Source: Callorhinus ursinus (Eukaryota > Chordata > Mammalia > Carnivora > Otariidae). Taken from it: a DNA stretch of 64,000 bases. Shown in pieces: positions 45,602 to 56,639 of this stretch (the first letter of the stretch is position 1; every line of letters starts with the position of its first letter). Position numbers and translations under genes: made by a program. The stretch lies in the NCBI RefSeq assembly GCF_003265705.1, contig NW_020313057.1, positions 2,825,893-2,889,892 on the forward strand, read 5' to 3'. The notes under the pieces are model-generated. The model saw only the letters and a list, made by a program, of their open reading frames with translations, was not told the DNA's origin and did not search any database.

Positions 45602-46195
45602 TGTATTCATTTTCTAGTGCTGCGTAACAAAAACCACCACAAATACAGCAGCTGAAAATATCACACACTCTTAGCTCACAGCTCTATAGGTCAAAAGTCT
45701 GATGGGCTGCACTGGGTTCTCTGCTTCAAGCTCGCCCAAGGCCAAAGTCAAGGTGTCAGCTGGGCTGGGCTCTTGTCTTCAAGCTCATTCAGGTTGTTGA
45801 CAGGAGTCAGTTCCCTGTGCTTGTAACACTGAGGTCTTGTTTCCTGTTTGCCATCAGTGGTGAGGGAGACCACTCACAGGACCTGGAGGTCTCTCTTTGG
45901 CCAGCAAGACCACACCATGTCCTTCTCCTACTTTGCATTTCTCGGACTTCTTCAGCAAGCAGTCAGAGAAAACTTGGCTTTAAGCCCTGTAAAGGTTCCT
46001 TTGATTAGTTTAGGCACCCTGGCATGATCTGCCTTTTTGATTAACGCAGAGACAATGGATTATTAATCTTAATTACATATGCTGAATCTCTTTTGCTATG
46101 TAACTTAACATAATCATGGGTGTATGACCTCCTGACTGTCACAGTCCCAGGGAAAAGGGTGGGAAATCTGGGAGGTATTTCAGTTTCCCCTGCCC
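45602..46195. mobile_element. LTR-like interspersed repeat inserted in the old L1
   Basis: 'tgtattcattttctagtgct', 'aagctcattcaggttgttga', 'cttaattacatatgctgaat' and 'gctatgtaacttaacataat' are blocks of a common mammalian interspersed repeat, probably LTR-derived. L1 sequence stops and resumes on either side. Boundaries are within about 10 bp. Confidence 0.6.
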
Positions 46196-46783
46196 CATAC
46201 ATATCTATGAGATACTATTCCACATGTGTACGAAGAGCCAAACATAAGAATGTTCATAACCCCCAAATGAATACTTGCCAATGTTTATTGCCATTAGATG
46301 AATAAATGATGATATAATCAGAAGATAAAATTCTGTAGAGCAGTAGAAATAAGGGAACTGCAACCACATTCATCAACAGGGTGAACCTCACAAACGATGT
46401 TAAGCAAAAGAAATTGTTTGCAAAAGAATGCGTAGTTTGGCTCCTTTCATATAAAGTACGGAGAGAGGCAAAAGGAGACTATTTTGTGGCAAAATCTAGT
46501 GAATAGTGATTACCTAAAATGTGGTAAAACTATTAAGGGAATGAGAGTATTCTTAGAAAAATCAGGATGCAGTTACTTCACATACCTCTCAGTTTGGGAA
46601 GGAGGATGCATCAGGGTGAAGAATGAAAGAAGTTTCTAAGTTACTCCGATGTTCTACTTCGTAACCTGGGTCATGGTTGTGTGTGTTTGCTTTATAATTA
46701 TTTATAGTGTAGGCGTATGTTTTATACACTCTCCTATAGTATGAAAATATTTCACATTACATTTTTTTAAAGGGCAAATTTTC

Positions 46784-46951
46784 TTTTTTTCTTTTTTTTT
46801 TAGAGGTGGGGGAGGGACAGAGGGAGAAGAGAGAGAGGGTCCATGCTCAGTGCAGAACCCGACACAGGGCTCAATCTCACGACCCTGAGATCATGACCTG
46901 AGCCAAAATCAAGAGTTGGATACTTAACCAGCTGAGCCACCCAGGTGCCCC
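46784..46951 (-). mobile_element. Can-SINE, antisense
   Basis: Poly-T to 'gagccacccaggtgcccc', with 16-nt flanks taaagggcaaattttc (46768-46783) and taaagggtgacttttc (46952-46967). Confidence 0.93.
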
Positions 46952-46967
46952 TAAAGGGTGACTTTTC

Positions 46968-47401
46968 AATGAAATGTTACAAAACCAGGAGACTTTCACA
47001 AAACAACGGTCCCAAAGGAGAGGATCTCCAGCTTCACCTCAGAGCCGGGCGCTCTCCCCTGCTTGGCGACCGTATCTGGCCTGTCCACCAACACTCCCAG
47101 TGGGCTCTGGCCAGTGCCCGTACTCAGTGGCGGAAATACAGTTTTACTGTTCCAGGAGAAAAGGGGAGACAGTGGGGGTGCCCTAATATGGCAGCAAAGA
47201 ATTTTAGATTAGATTTGCTTTACCTTTTCGTTTTTTTTAAAATCAGTCCCACTGGCAACAATTGTAATAAATCTGTAGCAAGTATACTGGCCTTCCCTGT
47301 TTGTCATTGCAAACCTAAGACCCCCTCCTCTTCATCTCTTTTTACTGGCTCCCTATCATGAGGCTGAGAGAGAGTGCAAGCATCTCCTTATAGGAAATTT
47401 C
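46968..47401. other. intergenic stretch
   Basis: Nothing recognised. A 138-codon frame (46945-47361) has no recognisable content and begins inside a SINE. Confidence 0.4.
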
Positions 47402-47592
47402 TTTTTTTATATATATTTTTTATTTATTCATTTGAGAGAGAGAAACTGACAGAGAATGAGCAGGGGGAGGGGCAGAGGGAGAAGCAGACGCCCCGCTGAG
47501 CAGGGAGCCTGAGGCGGGGCTCAATCCCAGGAGCCTGGGATCACGACCTGAGCCGAAGGCAGACGCTTAACGACTGAGCCACCCAGGCGCCC
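47402..47592 (-). mobile_element. Can-SINE, antisense, full length
   Basis: Poly-T, 'tttatttattcatttgagag', 'acgccccgctgagcagggag', ending 'gccacccaggcgccc'. Flanked by 18-nt ctccttataggaaatttc (47384-47401) and ctccttataggaaacttc (47593-47610). Confidence 0.95.
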
Positions 47593-47610
47593 CTCCTTAT
47601 AGGAAACTTC

Positions 47611-48298
47611 ATCTATATTTTCCTTGAAACACCAGATCTCTCTAAAAATGAAACAAACAGAAGTGAAGGGGAGGAGGGCCGTGCCTAACCGTCGCTCATT
47701 ACAGTCACTTAATCTGTTGTAATTTCTTTTGGCTCTAACCTCTATTTCCATGTCTCAGGTAAGCGCCCAGGAGACTTTTCTGCCTATGAAGTCTCTGAGG
47801 CACTGGACCTTGTGGCCATTCAAAGTTGGAACCTCCTTTGTTCTCTGAGGGTGCACTTTGGATGCTCCTACTAGAAATTTGGCAAAGGGCGCTCAGTGTA
47901 TACCATTTGGGGAGATAAAATCCATGCAACAATGTCTTAATTCAGTCATTTCCTTGTATCAAGGGTTTCGCCGTTATTTTATGGAATGAATGTGTTGCTT
48001 TGAAAAGAGTGCCATGTGAGGAAATGAATAACTATCCAGTAAGTAAAATCTAAATTCATTCTAGTAACAGACTTTATCAGTTATTTCCCCCCAGACACTG
48101 GACAAGCATCCTGCAGTGTGGCGCCCCGGTGCCTGACCCAGCAGCTAGCAGGGACTCGTTGGGTCACGGCCGAGCATTAGGCCAAGGATCCAGGCTTTGA
48201 TTAGTGCTTTGTCCAGACCACACTTTCAGGATCACTGGATCAAGAGACTTGTTTTCTAGCATGTTATTTTGTGAATTTTGAATGAAAAAAAGTAACAA
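47611..48298. other. intergenic stretch
   Basis: Nothing recognised. Confidence 0.4.
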
Positions 48299-48486
48299 TT
48301 TTTTTTTTATTAATTACGTTCAATTAGCCAACATATAGTAGTACATCGTTAGTTTTTGATGTAGTGTTCATTGGTTCATTAGTTGCATATAACACCCAGT
48401 GCTCATCACAACACGTGCCCTCCTTAATATCCATCACCGGGTTACCCTGCCCCCCCACCCCCCACCCTTCTGTAACCCTCAGTTGT
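48299..48486 (-). mobile_element. carnivoran L1 3' end, antisense, 5' truncated
   Basis: 'gttcaattagccaacatata' to 'taacacccagtgctcatcac' and 'cttctgtaaccctcagttgt'. The same subtype as the L1 at 22.6-23.06 kb. Confidence 0.9.
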
Positions 48487-49261
48487 CCACTGTACCAAGC
48501 AGGAAGGCCATAGAGCCCCGAGGCTTGAGTTTATGGTATTAAGATCTTAAAGACTCAAGATTCTGTTTGTATTAGAAATGAAAAGTTGAGTTGTGCTAGT
48601 CAATGTGGAACAGCACAGCACATATCTTTTCCCATAAAATGAGTTTATTAAATGAAATGTAGATACACTGGGTGACGTGGGATGGCCCATCGCACTAATT
48701 AAAAGAGATAGCCTGTACTATTAGGCTCCAGAACCTTGTGTTAGGCCTGAAGGGGGTATTAAAACCACAAAACTTCCCCTTGATGGTTGTAAGAGCAAAT
48801 TCCTGTGTCATGAGTTAAAAACAAACAAACAAGCTGTCTGTAGTGGTCGCTCCTCATATTTTTAACCACAGGTTTCCATAAGATAAAAAGAGGAGAATCA
48901 GAATTTAAGGCAACGTGTAGTCAGTGGTTTGTTGTTTTTTTTTTTTTTGGTCTTTTTGTTCAGTTTCTTGTTCCGAAATGAGTCTGCTGGCCTCCCAGGC
49001 CCACGGGTCTGGCGCAGCCCAGCACAGATTCTCCCCTCAGAAGCACAGGTGAAGGGTCTGGCTCCTGCCTCCTGCTGAGGGTTGTAGTTACTCCTGGGCT
49101 GCCCTAGAACCTCCTTGGCCCCCCGACATCCAACTGCCCAGGAACCAATACCTGTGCTGCTCCACAGCACCCGTGGGACCAAGACCCAATTGCATCAGTG
49201 AGTAAACTTCCTAGAGAATCTAGAAAGTGAGGCTTCTTCCCTGCCCTCCTTCTTCTCTCTC
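48487..49261. other. intergenic stretch
   Basis: Nothing recognised beyond a T12 run near 48936. Confidence 0.4.
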
Positions 49262-49357
49262 TTTTTTAAGTAGGCTCAGCACCCAGTGTGGGGCTTGAAC
49301 TCACGACCCTGCGATCAGGAGTCTCACACTCCACCAACTAAGCCAGCCCAGTGCCCC
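49262..49357 (-). mobile_element. short tRNA-Lys-derived SINE, antisense
   Basis: 'cacccagtgtggggcttgaa', 'ctcacgaccctgcgatcagg', 'caactaagccagcccagtgc'. A diverged short variant. Confidence 0.82.
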
Positions 49358-50635
49358 ATTGCGTGCTCCTGCTTCAATTCATAAAGACAAGAGTGTTGTG
49401 GCTGAATCTTCTGAATCTTTTTATCAGAAAAATGGCTTCCAGCCAGCTAGCAGCTACGGGGTCATGCGGCAGGGAATGTGACCACGCGAGGGCATCCCAC
49501 GCGGGAGGGAAGAGGCGTGGGGCCTGCAGGCTGTTGGAGGTCATGCTGTTCCAGGTAAGCAGATCTAGACTTAATCCTGCTTCATTTATGCATCCACTCA
49601 ATGAACATCTGAGTGCCTACCACGGGCCAGGTTCTGTTCTAGGCATTCATGTTATATCCGGAGACAGATAATTCCTTGACTTTGCAGAGCTTGCAAATAA
49701 GCGGAGGGAGCATGTTCTAGACAAAGCGAGTAAGTTCCCGGATTTTGTGTTTGTTGATTCTGGGAAGTACCGCGTTTCACTTTAGCCACTCTGAAGTGGA
49801 GATGCCTTCCATGATCACTGGAGTGCTCCAATTTCTGTTGGCTGGGCAGCTGCCTCGAACTCTTCATCATTGCCCATCAGTCTGCAAGCCTGCGCAGAGC
49901 TATTCATACCATTGCTACTTCAGTTCAGTTACGCACGGTGTTGGTAGAGGTGGGACTTAATTCACCACTTAGCATGTCTTCACAAAAGAGTCCATGATGA
50001 CTTGGCACTAAAATGAAAAGTTATCATGTCCCCAGAAAAGCGTGAAAGCCAAGAAGCAAATATTCATTCCTGAAAGAAGGACCACAATTCCATATTTCCT
50101 AACAAACAACCAGCAGTGCTTCCACACCGTAGGAAAGGAGGGTGGTGCCCCCAAGTGAGGAGAAGCTGTGTCATGTCTTATTAGTGAGCTATAATTGCAG
50201 AAGGATTGACTATCACATGCCAAGGAATGCAACGGAAGGCAGGAAAAGTCTCTTAAAACCTCTGAATTGCTAAAGGAAACTTGAGAGGCTTGACCTCACG
50301 GGAAGGCCATGACTCACTGGCAAGTCTCAGTGACACATGACATCATGGTGTGCCTTAAAATTCATGCTGCCTTAGCTGAAATCAGATATTTTGAGTGTCA
50401 TTTGTGTCGTGCAGGAGAATGCAACAGGGGTGAAGTCGGGAGGGGGTACGGTTTTCAATGGTGTGGGTGTGTGCGTGTGCTCACTGAGAAGGTGGCGTTT
50501 GAGCTAAGACGTGGAGGAGCTCAAAACAGCCTTGCTTCCTTCCAGGGGAGGACTGTTCTGGGAAGAGCAACTGGAAAAGAATATTTACTTAAGGCTGTCC
50601 TGCAGCCAACCTCAAAATAATTTAAAGCCGTCACT
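49358..50635. other. intergenic stretch with ancient repeat traces
   Basis: No gene. Positions 49590-49690 ('cgggccaggttctgttctag') and 50470-50580 ('aaggtggcgtttgagctaag') resemble very old mammalian repeats that I cannot classify. Confidence 0.4.
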
Positions 50636-50762
50636 GGGATGTAAGCTCCACTGAAGACAGAGATTTTGTCTCCTTGTTACTCCTAGATCTCCATGCAGGG
50701 CACATACTAGGCACTCGCTCTGAGTTTGTGAGTTAAGTGAATAAACTCAACAAAGGGAAAGA
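50636..50762 (+). mobile_element. L2 3' end fragment
   Basis: 'atgtaagctccactgaagac', 'gcagggcacatactaggcac' and 'agtgaataaactcaac' follow the L2 3' terminus. Confidence 0.6.
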
Positions 50763-50821
50763 AATACAGTGAGCAGTGAAACTATTAATACTTGAAGTTA
50801 CATTTAAATGATTGCTGTCAT

Positions 50822-51058
50822 TGTTGTGGTCTGAATATTTGTATCTCCCCGGATTCATATAGTGGAATCCCAATGCCCGAGGTGGTGGGATTAGCAGGTG
50901 GGGCCATCAGGAGTACTCATGGGTGGGATTCGTGCCCTTACACAGAAACCCCAGGAGCTCTCCATGCTCTTCTGCCATGGGAGGATACAATAAGAAGTCT
51001 GCGACCCAGAAGAGGGCCCTCACTTGGCATGCTGCTGCCCTCATCTCGGACTTCCAGT
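50822..51058 (+). mobile_element. MaLR LTR fragment (MST/MLT1-like)
   Basis: 'gtggtctgaatatttgtatc', 'ggaatcccaatgcccgaggt', 'acaataagaagtctgcgacc' and 'ccctcatctcggacttccag' follow MaLR LTR order in sense. Confidence 0.7.
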
Positions 51059-51590
51059 AGGTGAATGGATACATTATCTGTGGTACATCGCTGCAGTGGA
51101 ATATTATGTAATGCTGAAAGGAAATGAGCTATCAAACCATGAAAAGCCATGGAGGAAACTCACATGCATATCACTAAGTGAAGGAAGCTGTCTGAGAAGG
51201 CCACCTACTTGATCATTCCAACTATAGCACATTCTGGAAAAGGCAAACTGTGGAGACAGTGAAGGATCAGTATTTGCCAGAGGTTGGCAGGGGTCAGGAG
51301 GGGTGAACGGGCAGAGCACAGAGGATTTTTAAGGCAGTGAAATTACTCTATAGGACCCTCAATGGTGGATCCATGTTGTTAGACATTTGTCCAAATCCAT
51401 AGAGTATGAAACACCAAGAGGGCCCTTGAGGTCAACTAATGATGTGTCCCACTCTGGTGGGGGGTTGTTGGTAGTGGGGGAGGCTGTGCGTGTGGGGGGT
51501 CAGGAGGCAGATGGGAAATCTCTGTACTTACCCCTCAATTTTGCTGTGAACCTAAAACTGCTCTAAACAATAAAGTCTATTAGCAGGAAA
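51059..51590 (+). mobile_element. old L1 3' UTR
   Basis: 'gtgaatggatacattatctg', 'agcacattctggaaaaggca', 'atcagtatttgccagaggtt' and the terminal 'tgctgtgaacctaaaactgc' with 'aataaagtctatt' form a typical L1 3' end in sense. Confidence 0.85.
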
Positions 51591-51949
51591 AGAAAAAAGC
51601 AGTATGATAAAGGCCCTACCAATAATAATTATAATCTTAAAACTAAAAATCTACAGTATTCCAACAAAGCCTAAGGGCCAGGGGCCATTAAGAAGAGGAG
51701 CGGTTATAAGAAGTTGTGAAATCTCATCTGGTTTGACTTGGAGAAGTTACAAATACTATTTAATTATTGATGTTGCTAGGAAAATGTAGTTTGAGTTAAT
51801 TAAAAGTTGAAGTAAAACTAGTAGACTAGAAATAGAATGTAGAACTTCAAAAAGAGTACAGAAAAGAACAACAACAAAAAATCCTAATGAATCCAGTATA
51901 CGTTAGGAAAGGAAAAGAAAAACACTGGGAAAATAGAAAACATAAATGT
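51591..51949. other. AT-rich intergenic stretch
   Basis: Nothing recognised. Confidence 0.4.
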
Positions 51950-52159
51950 GTGCGCCTGGGTGGCTCAGTCGGTGAAACGTCTGCCTTCGGCTCAGGTCAT
52001 GATCTCAGGGTCCTGGGATCGAGTCCCGCATCGGGCTCCCTGCTCAGTGGGGAGCCTGCTTCTCCCTCTGCCCCCGCCCCGCCAGTCATGCACACACTCT
52101 CTCTCTCTCTCATTGTCTCTCTCAAATAAATAAATAGAAAATCTTGAAAAAAAAAACAC
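51950..52159 (+). mobile_element. Can-SINE, full length
   Basis: 'gtgcgcctgggtggctcagt' to 'aaataaataaatagaaaatc' plus A tail. Short flanking similarity (aaacataaa) supports the insertion ends. Confidence 0.93.
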
Positions 52160-52169
52160 ACAAACATAA

Positions 52170-53094
52170 ACGGAGCTGGAAAGAAGAGCATGACACCTAG
52201 CAGAGCAAAGGTGGATTCCCCTGATCAGGGGCTGCCTGGTTCTGGGTGTGGGGAGAGAGGAGGAGGGGGCTGCACAGGTTGTACTTTCGGGCCTCCTGGA
52301 GTGGGGTAGGTACTGGCAGGGGATGCTCTGGGGGCCAGCCCCCTTCATCCGAGGAAGCTCGAAGAAAAGGAAGGGAGTTTGCAAAACCTGGTTCATTCCT
52401 CCCCAGCCACCTGTCTGCTTGGGGGTCTCCAGATGTTGCTAGTGGCGGGAAATCGGGAGGGCGTTAACACAGAAGCAAAGACTTAATCCGTCACCTTTCC
52501 CTCTTCTGCAAGCTTTGGGGCACGTGGCTCCTCGAGGCTCACACTGTCTGGCTCACTGGCCCCCCATCGATGTTGGGAGACCGTAGGGCAAATCCTCCCC
52601 TCCCCGGCCAGCTGTGCGCCCTGCAGGAAGCTGAGGGTGTGGACACGGCGCCTGTGCAGTCTCCGCCGTTGTTTCTGTTTCTCGTCCACTCAGTGCCCCT
52701 TTGGCCCAGTCTCGTCTCCAGGCAGCTGGGAGCTCGAGGATTTGGCAGGACCGTGTTGGGAAAGCGCTTCTGCTCCTCCACGAGGCCGTCTTTCTGTCCC
52801 GCCCCAGCCGCTGCACGCCGTCCGCTGCACTCTCTACGTTTCTGGCCTGCTGATGGTCCTCTTTGCTATCTCCCAGCATTCTTTCCTTTGCGCGTTTTTA
52901 TGTTCTGTGTTATTTCGGTGGAAGTTTGAGAGGAAGGGGATGTGAAGGGCAACCTGAAGATGCAAGTTGCTGTTGCAAAATGGCAACCTTGTTATAACGA
53001 GTGTACTCTGCTTACTTTGAGGGTCAAAACACTCACCTGGGGGTACCAAATCAGTTATAATGTTTGTCAAGAAACAAAGCCCATTCTTTTGAGC
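52170..53094. other. GC-rich intergenic stretch
   Basis: Positions 52240-52830 are GC-rich with scattered CpGs and an E-box (CACGTG, at about 52521). Overlapping frames of 60-119 codons on both strands reflect composition. No gene is recognised. Confidence 0.4.
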
Positions 53095-53415
53095 ACAATT
53101 GTGCTTCCCCAGGGCCTTTGCGTGACTCTTCCCACTGCTGGGCTGGCCCTTCCCTCAGATGCTCAGGTAGCTTTGATCCTCTTCACTCTTCTCTACTCAG
53201 ATGTCTCCTCCTCAGAGGAACAGTTCCTGAGTACCTTTCCCTTCTCTCTCCTTCCTTGCTTTATTTCTTAGCACTTGTCACTCCTTGACTTTGTATTACG
53301 TATTCATCTGTTTGCTTTTTGCCTTTCCTCTCAATAGGTAAAAACTCCAAAAGGACAGGGCCTTTGCCAACATCTCTCCCTAGCACCTAGAACCGTGCCT
53401 GACACGCAGACCTAC
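53095..53415 (+). mobile_element. L2 3' end
   Basis: 'ccccagggcctttgcgtgac', 'ctcagatgtctcctcctcag', 'ttagcacttgtcactccttg' and 'agcacctagaaccgtgcctg' run in L2 3' order. Confidence 0.75.
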
Positions 53416-53666
53416 TCTATTGGTATTTGTGAATATAAGGATCTGTGATCGTGGAGAAGGGCGACCGGTCCAGCTGGGTTGGCTGAACCCCGGTCCTCAC
53501 TTCCCTTTCTGTAATGTCAGATTCACACAACAGCTTGCCTTATAGTTCTAGTCGTTTTTCATATCTGGATTAAAAAAAAAATCTCGCATTTCATTGCGTA
53601 GTAATACATCGACATTCTGGTTAACAAAGCAGCCCTGTGTGATGTTGAGTTACGGAGTCTGGGGAC

Positions 53667-53793
53667 GTCACCATGTCAGAAGTCTAACCCCAGCTGCCAG
53701 TCTGCTTGGGGTCGGTGGTGTCCCTCCGAGATGTCACCATGTCAGAAGTCTACCCTGGCTGCCAGTCTGCTTGGGGTCGGTGGTGTCCCCTCC
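53667..53793 (+). repeat. 66-bp tandem duplication
   Basis: gtcaccatgtcagaagtcta starts at 53667 and again at 53733. The copies continue through 'ctgccagtctgcttggggtc' to 'ggtggtgtccc' with only a few differences. No known repeat signature. Confidence 0.9.
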
Positions 53794-53799
53794 CTCACA

Positions 53800-54649
53800 A
53801 ACCTTTTGTTTGTGAGCACGTAGCTCGGATCTGCCAGCTGGACCACCACTCAGAGATAATAAGGCGGGATAGCAGTTCCCAATGGCTGTGTTTGGTTGGG
53901 TCTGTCCTCGGCTGCCATGATTTTATTAATACCAGTAATCACTCTTTACCATTCTATTATTTTCCCGTGTGATTAATGGTAAGCCTATGGATGAAAGGAG
54001 CTTTACAATAGTAAACGATTACTTAAGTCATGCTTTGACTACCTCCAGCTGCCTGTTCAAGTGGAAACCAACTGCTCAAGGAGGAAAGTAATTGCTAGAT
54101 TTAGAATTTAAGTACCAAGAAGTGTTAACGTAGGAAAGAATGTTCCGAGGAGGACCGAGCATCGTGCGCACGGCCACCTGGCCTTCCAGAACAGCGGTCA
54201 GGCCGTGGCCGGGATCAGCCACCTCATTAGCAATATGCAGGTCCTAAAGTCCTCCAGGAGAGAGACATAAGCCAGGAACAATAGTTGTTGTGAGGAAGGA
54301 AGGAGGGAGCAGTGGACAGTGTGTAATTGGGATCAAAACAAAGTGGACTGTTGTGTGCCCCTCCAATCCATCTGTCATACAATCTCCAGCTTTTATTTAA
54401 ACAGTGAAAATCTTACCATGTTACTTCCTGCCTCTCCTCCAGAGTTCTGAAAAAAGGTCTCTAGATGTCCACATGGGGGCCTCTGTCTTGGTCCCTCTGT
54501 AAATCCATAGTTCTCACTGGCCTTCAGGAGAGACCCCAGGCTCCTGAGCTGGATTCTGGTCAGATGGAAGCATCTTTAGTGGCGCTTGCAGACACTGGGC
54601 ATCCCCAGATGAGCCGCCCCCTCCACCTCCCTCCCTGCCTTTGTCCACT
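53800..54649. other. intergenic stretch
   Basis: Nothing recognised. The part from 54390 may be a further degraded extension of the L2 that follows. Confidence 0.4.
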
Positions 54650-54945
54650 TCAGGCACTGCCGTTCATCTTTAAGATACAACCCAAACACCACCTCCTCCG
54701 AATCTTTGGCTCAGGCTCAGCTAGTCACTCCCTCTGTTGTGCCCAGCCCTGGGCGTCACTCTCTGATTGCATTCATTTCATGGGATAGTGGGTAGTGGCT
54801 TTCCTGTACCCTTCCCCACTAGATTGTGAGTTTCTGAGGGGTTCAGACCATGTCTTGCTCAACTTGGAGGCCTCTGTGCGGGCCCCAGTGCCTGATCACA
54901 GAAGATGCTCAGCAAGGTAGTTGAATAAATCAACCAATGACAATC
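54650..54945 (+). mobile_element. L2 3' end
   Basis: 'ctttaagatacaacccaaac', 'accacctcctccgaatcttt', 'ctagattgtgagtttctgag' and 'agcaaggtagttgaataaat' follow L2 order. Confidence 0.75.
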
Positions 54946-54984
54946 ATTATCACATCAGAGATGCGGGATGCACCTCTCAGGACC

Positions 54985-55280
54985 AACCTTCCTTCCCACC
55001 GTGCCCTGTGGGAAAGCTGATGTCAGCCAGACCTGAGCACGGCCCATTCCTTTGTTCGCTCCAGCGTGCTCAGGATTTTCACTCCCCCAGGCCTGGAGTA
55101 TCCTTCCCCTTTCACTGGCCCTTCCAGCTCCCACCCATCTTGAAGCCCTAGCTAGAAGTTGTAATGTGTCTGCTTCCCCTAATTATCTATGGACCCCTGA
55201 GGATAGACACTTTATCTTTCATCGCTGTAGTTTGGAGCCTGGTTGAGTGCCTGGAACATGGGATTTATTCCATAAATGGG
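54985..55280 (+). mobile_element. second L2-like 3' fragment
   Basis: 'caggcctggagtatccttcc', 'cacccatcttgaagccctag', 'ctgaggatagacactttatc' and 'tgagtgcctggaacatggga'. It follows the previous L2 tail head-to-tail. Confidence 0.6.

Positions 55281-55283
<3 letters not shown>

Positions 55284-55326
<43 letters not shown>
55284..55326 (+). repeat. (TG)21 microsatellite
   Basis: 43 bp of uninterrupted TG directly after the L2-like fragment. Confidence 0.97.
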
Positions 55327-55327
<1 letters not shown>

Positions 55328-56030
55328 AATGAAAGATATATACTTAATGTTCTCGTTATTCATTTGGGACTTATTTACTCCTGGTATTTTAGTTGCCTTT
55401 TTATATCTTAGACTTCTTGAAATTCCCTTCAGTACCTATCCCAGGCCTGAAGATTTACTAGGCCCTTAACAAATATTGTTTGGATACTCAAGGCTTTCCC
55501 TAATATTGTGTGTCACCACTTATATTCTGTTATTATTAAGTTCCATAACATTATCCCAGAAGCGAAAGACAAACACTTACTTTAAACTTTAAGTCCAGGC
55601 TTTCTCAGAGAAGCAGTATTGGGATAATCCTAGATAAATAGATAAATATGTAAGTAAATAGAGTGCTTGCTGCTGGGTGGCAGAAAAGTAGCTCAGCACT
55701 AGAGGTCCCTCTCTCCATATCATCCAATGGCCCTTCGCAGGACCCTGGCCAGTTTTGGCTTGGAACAAAAAGTAAGGAGCAAAGGAAATTTGAACCAGTG
55801 AATTCTCTGTGGCATTGCAAATTAGATCTTATACATCAGGACTGCATCGCCAAGGCTCTGGCAGAACCACAAGAAAAGTACTATTTTCTGCCCCCAAATT
55901 CTAGCCCTGGTTTAATTTTATTCTATTTATATCTGGCTCTTGAATTAGCCGTGGGACTTTATTCAGCTCTTTTTATCTCATCCCCATCTGGAAGGCAATC
56001 TGGGTTTGGTTGCTAGTTTTATACTGAATT
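55327..56030. other. intergenic stretch flanking the provirus
   Basis: No gene and no confident repeat. It is the genomic flank on the 3' side of the provirus. Confidence 0.4.
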
Positions 56031-56034
56031 CTCA

Positions 56035-56600
56035 CTGTGGAATATCAGCAAGGAATGGTGTTCCCCTGTCCCTCATAGTGGCATGGCAAATGGCAAAGCT
56101 GAAACAGTTCGGTAATGAGATGGATGTCTTTACTCAGGGGAAAACATGGTTAGGGGAGTAGGGTACCTCAGAAGCTGCAGAGCGCTCTTCCCGAGGGATT
56201 CTGGGCAAGAGCAAGTTTTATAGCATTGGAAGAGGCAATGTGGAAACAGGTCAGGGATTCCTTTTCAGGCTTGCAGGCCCTGCTTTCTAGGGTAGGGGGA
56301 GCTAGCTCGAGCTCTGAGGGAGTATGGTGATTGGCATTATGTTACCTTTCCTTGACAGCCGTGGCCTTAAGCCAGGCTGACTTAGGTTTAGATCTGTGAT
56401 GTGGGCCAGGCCACTGGGGCAGCCTCCGTTTTGTGGGCTCCAGTATAGGAATTAACTTTATCCGTTCCCCGGCTTTGAGAGTATTGATCAAAATTTAAGA
56501 TATTGTGCCATTCTGAGCTATTGCTTTTTGTTGATGCTGGAGTCAGGTTGGATCTCCAATGGAAATCATAGGTTAGGATATCAAGGTCTCGGTCCCTTAG
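56035..56600 (-). mobile_element. probable 3' LTR of a class I endogenous retrovirus
   Basis: Read on the - strand, a TATA box (GCTATAAAAC, core at 56217-56223) precedes an AGTAAA polyadenylation-like hexamer (56129-56134) by about 85 bp, the usual spacing of a short R region. A purine-rich run (gatgaaaaaaagg, about 56606-56618) lies just after the env remnant and could be the polypurine tract. Exact TG/CA ends are not resolved and no 5' LTR is in the window. Confidence 0.55.
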
Positions 56601-56639
56601 TTGGCCTTTTTTTCATCTTGTTTTTGGCATTCTGAGGGA

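Larger units (their letters stand above)
44215..46765 (+). mobile_element. old L1 ORF2/3' region, interrupted twice
   Basis: Sense L1 blocks include 'aaatcaatggagaaatatac', 'aagcagattctaaatttata', 'agatatcaagacatagtata', then after an insert 'agattgtgtggtatggatgt', 'attgacattttaataaatgt', 'ggatgcatcagggtgaagaa'. The insert at 44507-44835 and an LTR-like insert at about 45602-46195 split one continuous L1. No intact frame remains. Confidence 0.8.

Noticed and set aside
52240..52950. Possible CpG island and gene
   Set aside because: CpGs are scattered rather than dense. Frames on both strands overlap equally and no known protein is recognised.
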